Shown here one piece after another: positions 58,276 to 64,000 of a stretch of 64,000 nucleotides of DNA (position 1 is its first letter; each line of letters begins with the position of its first letter). The position numbers were made by a program, and so were the translations under genes. The stretch comes from Streptomyces sp. NRRL F-6131. GTDB taxonomy: Bacteria > Actinomycetota > Actinomycetes > Streptomycetales > Streptomycetaceae. The stretch is from positions 198,014-262,013 of the forward strand of contig JOHN01000001.1 of assembly GCA_000719695.1 (NCBI GenBank). The letters run 5' to 3'. The notes below the pieces were generated by a model. That model searched no databases, was not told where the DNA came from, and saw only the letters and a list, made by a program, of their open reading frames with translations.

Positions 58276-59640
58276 ATGACCCGCCCGATCCGCGTCGCGA
58301 TCGTCGGCGCCGGCCCCGCCGGCATATACGCCGCCGATGCCCTGCTGAAGTCCGAGGCCGCCCAGCAGCCCGGTGTCTCCATCGACGTCTTCGAGCGGAT
58401 GCCCGCGCCGTTCGGGCTGATCCGCTACGGCGTCGCGCCCGACCACCCGCGGATCAAGGGCATCGTCACCGCGCTCCACAAGGTGCTGGACAAGCCGCAG
58501 GTCCGGCTGTTCGGCAACGTCGACTACCCCGGCGACATCACCCTGGACGACCTGCACCGGTTCTACGACGCCGTGGTCTTCTCCACCGGCGCGATGGCCG
58601 ACCGCGCGCTCGACGTCCCCGGCATCGGCCTCGAAGGCTCGTACGGCGCCGCCGACTTCGTCTCCTGGTACGACGGCCACCCCGACGTGCCGCGCACCTG
58701 GCCGCTGGAGGCCGAGAAGGTCGCCGTGCTCGGCGCCGGGAACGTCGCCCTCGACGTGGCCCGGATCCTCGCCAAGACCGCCGACGAGCTGCTGCCCACC
58801 GAGATCCCGCCGAACGTCTACGAGGGCCTCAAGCGCAACCGCGCGCTGGAGGTGCACGTCTTCGCCCGCCGCGGCCCCGCTCAGGCCAAGTTCAGCCCGA
58901 TGGAGCTGCGCGAGCTCGACCACTCGCCGAACATCGAGGTGATCGTCGCCCCCGAGGACATCGACTACGACGACGGCTCGATCGCCGAGCGGCGCGCCGC
59001 CAAGCACGTCGACATGGTCGCCTCGACCATCGAGAACTGGGCCATCCGGGACGTCGGCGACCGCCCGCACCGCCTCTACCTGCACTTCTTCGAGTCCCCG
59101 GTGGAGGTGCTCGGCGAGGACGGCAAGGTGAGCGGCCTGCGCACCGAGCGCACCGAGCTCGACGGCACCGGCAACGTCCGCGGCACCGGGCAGTTCACCG
59201 ACTGGGACGTCCGGTCGATCTACCGGGCGATCGGCTACTACTCGGACGAGCTGCCCAAGCTGCCGTTCGACCCGGTCTCCGGCACCGTGCCGAACGCGGC
59301 CGGCCGGGTGCTCGCCGCGGACGGCTCGCACCAGGACGCGGTGTACGTGACCGGCTGGATCAAGCGCGGACCGGTCGGCCTCATCGGCCACACCAAGGGC
59401 GACGCCAACGAGACCGTCGCCTGCCTGCTCGCCGACCACACCGAGGGCCGGCTGCCCGGCGCCGTCGAGCCCGACCCGGAGGCGGTCGTCGGCCACCTGC
59501 GGGAGCGCGGGGTGCGGTTCACCACCTGGCAGGGCTGGTACGAACTCGACGCCCACGAGCGTGCGTTGGGCGAGGCGGAGGGGCGCGAGCGGGTCAAGGT
59601 GGTGGAGCGGGAGGACATGCTCCGGCACAGTGGGGCGTAG
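58276..59640 (+). CDS. fprA: Ferredoxin--NADP reductase FprA
   Basis: 454 residues from ATG 58276 with GGAGGA upstream. It transfers electrons between NADPH and ferredoxin, e.g. for P450s or redox balance. The FAD site is VAIVGAGPAGIYAADALL at residues 8-25; FERMPAPFGLIRYGVAPDHP is typical of FprA/adrenodoxin reductases; the NADP site is VAVLGAGNVALDVARIL. The length agrees with the mycobacterial FprA type. Confidence 0.95.
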   Translation: MTRPIRVAIVGAGPAGIYAADALLKSEAAQQPGVSIDVFERMPAPFGLIRYGVAPDHPRIKGIVTALHKVLDKPQVRLFGNVDYPGDITLDDLHRFYDAVVFSTGAMADRALDVPGIGLEGSYGAADFVSWYDGHPDVPRTWPLEAEKVAVLGAGNVALDVARILAKTADELLPTEIPPNVYEGLKRNRALEVHVFARRGPAQAKFSPMELRELDHSPNIEVIVAPEDIDYDDGSIAERRAAKHVDMVASTIENWAIRDVGDRPHRLYLHFFESPVEVLGEDGKVSGLRTERTELDGTGNVRGTGQFTDWDVRSIYRAIGYYSDELPKLPFDPVSGTVPNAAGRVLAADGSHQDAVYVTGWIKRGPVGLIGHTKGDANETVACLLADHTEGRLPGAVEPDPEAVVGHLRERGVRFTTWQGWYELDAHERALGEAEGRERVKVVEREDMLRHSGA

Positions 59641-59691
59641 CACGGAACGAGGCCGGCCCGGATCTGCATGCGGATCCGGGCCGGCACCGGC

Positions 59692-60807
59692 CTACTTGGG
59701 CATCTCGTTCCAGAGCTGGTCGGCGGTCCTGCCGGTGAGCTGGACCCAGATCTGGCCGGAGCCGTAGTCCCTGGTGTTCAGCAGGTACGGCAGGTCGGGC
59801 CGCCGGTAGGCCTTCGCGACGTAGTCGATGAACCGGGCGGTGGCGCTGTAGCCGCTGTCGTACCGGTCGTCCGGGGCGAGCGGGTGCACGGTGCCGGGCT
59901 GGAAGTTGTAGTAGCGCACCCAGTCCGCGAGACCCTCCTCCAGCCAGTCGGGGCGGCCCGGGTGGCCGAAGAACGCCACGTGCGCGGCCTCGTGCAGCAG
60001 GAAGCCGGTGTCGTTCCGGTTGTTGCGGGTGTAGGCGATGTTGACGTGGATCTCGGGCACGGCACCGGGCCGCGCCTCGGCGGGGTAGTCGGTGATCTGC
60101 GGGTCGAGGACGATCCGGAACCGCGGGGCGGCGGTCCACGCGCCCTTGGTGACCAGGTTGGAGATCGTCGCGTAGTAGTCCGCGACGGTCCGCTTCTGCT
60201 GCTCCAGCCACGGGCCGAGGTCGGGGGCCCGCGAGTAGTCCAGGTCGATGACCGGGCGGCCGGGGGACGGCGGGGTGGTGCCGGTGGCCCGGTCGAGGTT
60301 CCAGTTCTGCGCCGGGTCACCGGTGTTGCAGGTGGCCACCTTGGCGTTCAGGTCCGTGTCGCGGGCGAGGCAGAGGCGCGGGTCCGAGACGTTGCGCAGC
60401 AGCCAGCCCCTGCCGTCGCCCAGCGTGGTGTTGTGCAGGCTCCACCGCTGGTTGTCCGCGCCCACGTAGTTCCAGGCGCCGACGGTGTTCCGGCCCGTGT
60501 CGCGGTCGATCGCGTTGTTGGTGCCCGGCACCTTCACCGACCAGGTGCCGGCGCCCTCGTCCCTGATCGTCCAGACCTGCTGGGCGGACGCCTCGTTCCA
60601 GTCGCGGACCACCACGGTGGACCCGCTGTCGCGGCTGTCCCACTGGAGGGCGCCGCCAGCCTTGCTGGAGAGGCGGTAATCGGCGCCGCTGACCGGTAGC
60701 GGCAGGTCGGTCGTGCTCGCGCTCGCGGTCCCGGCCCCCAGGACCGTCCCTGACACCGCGGTCGCGGCGACCAGGACCGCGGCTGCGGCCGTACGGCGGT
60801 TGATCAT
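59692..60807 (-). CDS. Secreted ricin-B lectin / basic secretory (plant-and-bacteria) zinc peptidase
   Basis: 371 residues from ATG with GGGAGGGG upstream. A signal peptide (residues 1-31) precedes a ricin-B-type lectin domain with QXW repeats (WSVKVPG, QRWSLHN, QNWNLDR; about residues 38-172). The C-terminal domain is a BSP-type zinc peptidase with HEAAHVAFFGH (H272, E273, H276, H282). It may digest extracellular polymers, using the lectin to bind carbohydrate. Confidence 0.88.
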   Translation of the reverse strand: MINRRTAAAAVLVAATAVSGTVLGAGTASASTTDLPLPVSGADYRLSSKAGGALQWDSRDSGSTVVVRDWNEASAQQVWTIRDEGAGTWSVKVPGTNNAIDRDTGRNTVGAWNYVGADNQRWSLHNTTLGDGRGWLLRNVSDPRLCLARDTDLNAKVATCNTGDPAQNWNLDRATGTTPPSPGRPVIDLDYSRAPDLGPWLEQQKRTVADYYATISNLVTKGAWTAAPRFRIVLDPQITDYPAEARPGAVPEIHVNIAYTRNNRNDTGFLLHEAAHVAFFGHPGRPDWLEEGLADWVRYYNFQPGTVHPLAPDDRYDSGYSATARFIDYVAKAYRRPDLPYLLNTRDYGSGQIWVQLTGRTADQLWNEMPK

Positions 60808-60932
60808 GTCGGGTTCCCCTCCCGGCCGGCTCCCCGGTGGAGCCCGGCCTCCCGCCATGTCACCGCGTCGCCGATGACAGCGAGTTGACGGCCCGTTGAC
60901 GAGGGGGTCGGTCGGGGTGCCGTACAGGGGGC

Positions 60933-60972
60933 CGGCCGGGGGTGCCGTACGGCCGTACGGCACCCCCGGCCG
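60933..60972. terminator. 40-bp perfect palindrome upstream of the small unknown gene's end
   Basis: CGGCCGGGGGTGCCGTACGG followed by its exact reverse complement. It follows the stop of the minus-strand gene at 60990, so it probably terminates it. The half-site GGGGTGCCGTAC also occurs once more as a direct copy near 60913-60924. Confidence 0.7.
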
Positions 60973-60989
60973 ACCACGGGCCGTCGGGC

Positions 60990-61451
60990 TCAGCCCTCGG
61001 GGGGCGGCGGCGGGGCGAGCACGACCGGCCAGGCGTCCTCCGCGGCCAGCACCTCGTCCAGCGCCAGCCCCGGGCCGGCCGTGAACACGGCGGTCGCGGC
61101 GCCGGCCCGGGCGTACAGCGCCGGGTCGACCGCGGCCTCCGCGTGCAGCACCAGCGCCGCCTCGGGGACGGCGGGCGAGCGGTCCGGGAACGCCGCCGGG
61201 TCCGCGCCGATCTGCTCCAGCGCGAACGGGTACGCGGCCACCGCGACCGTCAGCCGGTCCCCGTCGAGGGCGTGCTCCGCCCAGCCGTCGGTGGGGAGCA
61301 GGAAGGACGCGCCGTCCCCCTCGTATCCGTACCAGCCCAGTTTCGCGACGGCCCGCTCGCCGGGCGGTCCGTCCGGATCGACGAGCAGCGCCACCACGGG
61401 CGCGCCAGGATCGTCGGGGTTGATGCCGCTGCGGACGTAGATCCGAGCCAC
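60990..61451 (-). CDS. Hypothetical protein
   Basis: 153 residues from GTG with GGAGGTC upstream; the frame runs much further but the start is well supported. It begins VARIYVRSGINPDDPGAPVVALLVDPDG and contains WYGYEGDGASFLLPTDGWAEHALDG and an Ala-rich tail ending VLAPPPPPEG. It is cytoplasmic with no known motif. Function unknown. Confidence 0.75.
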   Translation of the reverse strand: MARIYVRSGINPDDPGAPVVALLVDPDGPPGERAVAKLGWYGYEGDGASFLLPTDGWAEHALDGDRLTVAVAAYPFALEQIGADPAAFPDRSPAVPEAALVLHAEAAVDPALYARAGAATAVFTAGPGLALDEVLAAEDAWPVVLAPPPPPEG

Positions 61452-61581
61452 GGGCGACCTCCGGTCGGGGGACGGGCGGATGGGCCGGGAGATGTGCAGG
61501 GGGATGTGCAGGGGTGTGCAGGGGTGTGCGGGCGGGGCGACGGGCGCCCTCAAGCTCTTGTCATGGACGCGACTGTAACGG

Positions 61582-61654
61582 CCGGATCGTGCGCCCGACA
61601 GGAGAAGCGCGCGCTCCGGATCGACGGTACGCCGGATCGGGCCGTACCGGATCG
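61582..61654. repeat. Four CCGGATCG copies upstream of the hypothetical gene
   Basis: CCGGATCG occurs at 61582, 61616, 61632 and 61647; the last three are 15-16 bp apart. They lie in the 221-base gap between the MFS stop and the hypothetical gene's start. Nearer that start (61497-61535) are tandem GTGCAGGGG-like units. Confidence 0.5.
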
Positions 61655-61672
61655 GCCGTACCTGACCGGTCC

Positions 61673-62923
61673 TCAGGGAGTGCGCTCGCGCCTCCGCTCG
61701 CCCTGTCGGTCGTTCTGCGGCAGGCCTTGCGGCCGGTGCTGCGGCCGGTGCTGTGGCCGGCATGCCGCGAGGAGGTGACGGGTCAGCCCCAGGCCGGTGA
61801 GCAGGGCGAGCAGGGTGCAGACGCCCGGCCAGCCCGCCAGGGCGTGGGCGCGCAGGCCGAGCCAGGACCCGACGCTGCCGCCGAGGTAGCCGAAGGTCAT
61901 GTAGGCGGTGTTGAGACGGCCCCGGGCGTCGGCGCGCAGATCGTAGACCCGCGTCTTGTTGGCGATCATGCCGGACTGCATCGCGACGTCCAGCAGCAGG
62001 ATGCCGGCCACCAGGACGACCAGGCCCGCCGTGCCGCCCCCGCCGCCGGCCGCCAGGACGGCCGCCGAGGCGAGGGCGCCCAGCAGGCCCGCCAGGTTGA
62101 CCGGGTCGGCGCCCCGGCGGTCCACCACGCGTCCGGCGAACGGCGTGCAGACCATCGTGGCCGCCCCGACCAGCGCGACCAGCCCGACCGCGTGGGCGCT
62201 CAGCCCGTAGCCGGGCCCGGTGAGCAGCAGCGGCAGGCAGGTCCAGACGGCGCAGAACCCGCCGAAGACCATCGCCTGGTAGAAGCCCGAGCGGCGCAAC
62301 TGCGGTTCGTCGCGCAGCAGTCGGAGCGGTTCGACCAGCAGGGACCCGTACGACGGCCGGACGGCCGGGGCGGCGGCGGTGACGTCCGGCAGGGCGCGGG
62401 TCAGGACGGCCGCGAGCAGCAGCGTCAGCAGGCCCGCCGCCAGGTACGGGGCGCGCCAGCCCAGCCAGTCGCCGAGCGAGCCGCTGAACGTCCGCGCCAG
62501 CAGCATGCCGCCCGTCGCCCCGCTCAGCAGCGTGCCCATCACTGCCCCGCGCCGGTCGGCGGGCACCAGCCCGGCCGCCATCGGCGACACCACCTGGGCG
62601 GCGACCGTGGTGATGCCGATGGCGACGCTCGCGACGAGCAGCACCGGCAGGGTCGGCGCGCAGCCCGCCGCGAGGAGTTCGAGGCCGGTCAGGCCCAGCA
62701 GGGTGGTCAGCAGGCGGCGGTTGGGTATCCGGTCGCCGAGCGGCACGATGAGGAAGATGCCGATGGAGTAGCCGATCTGAGTGAACGTCACCGCCAGGGC
62801 GGCGGAGCTCTCGGAGGTGTCGAGGCCGGCGGCGATCAGCGTGGTGATCGCCTGTGGGAAGTAGATGGTGCCCACACCCACGGCACAGGTGAGGGTGAGC
62901 AGCAGGAGCAGGCGGCGAGTCAT
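61673..62923 (-). CDS. MFS transporter
   Basis: 416 residues from ATG 62923, no Shine-Dalgarno visible. About 12 helices; MFS motifs VPLGDRIPNRRLLTTLLG and GRVVDRRGADPVN are present. Family resembles the sugar-efflux/multidrug (ProP-like/NepI) MFS group. The C-terminal tail carries RPQHRPQHRPQ. It is divergent from the ArsR gene, which probably controls it; cargo is unknown. Confidence 0.9.
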   Translation of the reverse strand: MTRRLLLLLTLTCAVGVGTIYFPQAITTLIAAGLDTSESSAALAVTFTQIGYSIGIFLIVPLGDRIPNRRLLTTLLGLTGLELLAAGCAPTLPVLLVASVAIGITTVAAQVVSPMAAGLVPADRRGAVMGTLLSGATGGMLLARTFSGSLGDWLGWRAPYLAAGLLTLLLAAVLTRALPDVTAAAPAVRPSYGSLLVEPLRLLRDEPQLRRSGFYQAMVFGGFCAVWTCLPLLLTGPGYGLSAHAVGLVALVGAATMVCTPFAGRVVDRRGADPVNLAGLLGALASAAVLAAGGGGGTAGLVVLVAGILLLDVAMQSGMIANKTRVYDLRADARGRLNTAYMTFGYLGGSVGSWLGLRAHALAGWPGVCTLLALLTGLGLTRHLLAACRPQHRPQHRPQGLPQNDRQGERRRERTP

Positions 62924-62964
62924 ACCGGGAGGTTGGCCGACCGTGGCGCCGCTGCCAATCGATG

Positions 62965-62970
62965 TAGCGT
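62965..62970 (+). promoter_or_regulatory. -10 element of the ArsR gene (leaderless)
   Basis: TAGCGT ends 8 bases before the ATG at 62979 and no Shine-Dalgarno is present, so the message probably starts at or very near the start codon. Confidence 0.45.
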
Positions 62971-62978
62971 GGGGCTTC

Positions 62979-63980
62979 ATGGTCATCACCTTCGAGCTGG
63001 GCGTCGAGGACCTCGCCGACACCCGCTTCGCGCTCTCGCCGCTGTACGAGACCGTGCTCAGCCTGCGCGTCCTGCAGGATCCCGGCCTGTCGGCCCTGCA
63101 CCTGCCGTGGCGGCGCTCCGTCCTCCGGTCGCTCGGTGAACTCGACGACTTCGACAGCGGGTTGCTGCTCTCCCTGGTCGCCGAGCGGCGGACCCTGCCG
63201 GACTTCCTCACCCCCCGTCCGGCGACCTTCGCGCCCACCTTCGAGGAGGAGCTGGCCGCCGTCCGCCGCACCGCCCCCGAGGCGGTCCGGCGCGACCTGC
63301 TCGACACCCACCTGCCGGACCCGCCGCCCGAGCCGCTGCGCACCGCCCTCGCCCGCGCCGACCACGAGGCCGTCGCCCGGCTGCGCGACGGCCTCTGCGA
63401 ACTCCTGCGGCGGTACTGGGAGATCGCCGTCCGGCCGGAGTGGCCGAGGATGAGGCTGCTCCTGGAGGCCGACATGACGTACCGGGCCCGCCGGCTCGCC
63501 GTCGGCGGCGCCCGGCTGCTCTTCGCCGACATGCACCCGTTCCTGCGCTGGCACCGGGGCGTCCTGCACATCGCCGACATGCTCAACCGGCACCACGTGG
63601 CGGCCGCCGGGCGGGGCCTGCTGCTCGTCCCGTCGGTGTTCGCCCACAAGCCGGCGCCGCCGCTCAGCCCCGACAGCGCGCCCTCCGTGGCATACCCCTG
63701 CCGGGGCGTGGCGACGCTCTGGTCCGCCCCGCCCGCCGTGGACGCCCCCGCGCTCACCGCGCTGGTGGGCGCGTCCAAGGCCCGGTTGCTCGCGATGCTC
63801 GACGAGCCGCTGGCCACCGTCGAACTCGCCCGCCGCCTGCGGGTCACGCCGAGCGCCGTCTCCCAGCACCTGCGGGTGCTGCACGCCACCGGGTTGGTCG
63901 CCCGGGCCCGGGACGGCCGCCAGGTGCTGTACCGGCGGTCGTCGCTGGGGGACGGGCTGGCGGGCGGGGCGGGGGAGTAG
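62979..63980 (+). CDS. ArsR-type winged-helix regulator with DUF5937-like N-terminal domain
   Basis: 333 residues from ATG 62979. The N-terminal 240 residues are the DUF5937-like helical domain (LGVEDLADTRFALSPLYETVLSLRVLQDP) found in actinobacterial regulators. The C-terminal winged helix has MLDEPLATVELARRLRVTPSAVSQHLRVLHATGLVARARDGRQVLYRRSSLG. It diverges from the MFS gene with a 55-base gap, the layout of a local repressor/transporter pair. The inducer is unknown. Confidence 0.9.
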   Translation: MVITFELGVEDLADTRFALSPLYETVLSLRVLQDPGLSALHLPWRRSVLRSLGELDDFDSGLLLSLVAERRTLPDFLTPRPATFAPTFEEELAAVRRTAPEAVRRDLLDTHLPDPPPEPLRTALARADHEAVARLRDGLCELLRRYWEIAVRPEWPRMRLLLEADMTYRARRLAVGGARLLFADMHPFLRWHRGVLHIADMLNRHHVAAAGRGLLLVPSVFAHKPAPPLSPDSAPSVAYPCRGVATLWSAPPAVDAPALTALVGASKARLLAMLDEPLATVELARRLRVTPSAVSQHLRVLHATGLVARARDGRQVLYRRSSLGDGLAGGAGE

Positions 63981-64000
63981 GCGGGTTCGGGGAGTAGGCG

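Overview
The window is very GC-rich and dense, with short intergenic gaps, many GTG starts, strong third-position G/C bias and an intact bldD. The gene order rpsD / alaS-ruvX-mltG-aro / efp-nusB / bldD / pyr-car / mihF-gmk-rpoZ-coaBC-metK-priA / def-fmt-rsmB is the conserved core synteny of Streptomycetaceae. It is a chromosomal core segment of Streptomyces, Kitasatospora or a close relative. I see no rRNA, tRNA, insertion sequence, prophage or CRISPR array.

Layout. 1-2.1 kb: 3' end of rarA, rpsD and a TPR protein. 2.2-4.4 kb: a STAND-type ATPase regulator with the only in-frame TTA codon I found in the window. 4.6-16.7 kb: DUF948 and DUF6167 membrane proteins, alaS, ruvX, two adjacent mltG paralogues (the second with a Gln-rich repeat domain), then aroE, aroC, aroK, aroB and aroQ. 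16.8-18.7 kb: a P-loop protein and a Nei-type glycosylase. 18.7-20.6 kb: an ArsR regulator divergent from a HoxN-type metal transporter that lies behind a clear cobalamin riboswitch, so cobalt is the likely cargo. 20.7-25.1 kb: an M24 protein missing metal ligands, efp, nusB, a thioesterase and an unknown protein. 25.2-36.1 kb: bldD, divergent from the complete de novo UMP operon pyrR-pyrB-pyrC-orf-carA-carB-pyrD-pyrF, whose leader carries a PyrR-binding-loop-like hairpin beside the Shine-Dalgarno sequence. 36.4-47 kb: mihF, gmk, rpoZ, coaBC, metK, priA, an HTH gene, def, fmt and rsmB.

47.1-64 kb is accessory: a LysR regulator, an array of 8-bp repeats, a prenyltransferase-like protein, DUF6204, and a tightly coupled minus-strand operon (56.0 to 50.3 kb) encoding a PhyH-type dioxygenase, a GT-A-like protein (tentatively DUF6271), a PLP decarboxylase, a GNAT and an MFS exporter, with a DasR dre-like box upstream. 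Next come a secreted protein, the ferredoxin reductase fprA, a secreted lectin/zinc protease, a small unknown gene, and a divergent MFS/ArsR pair.

Functional links: the aro genes make chorismate from the 3-dehydroquinate synthase step on, except EPSP synthase, which is elsewhere. The pyr-car genes make UMP from bicarbonate except for OPRT (pyrE), which is also elsewhere. def-fmt-rsmB with efp, nusB, alaS and rpsD form the translation core. The best candidate for an undescribed system is the five-gene dioxygenase/GT-like/decarboxylase/GNAT/MFS operon.
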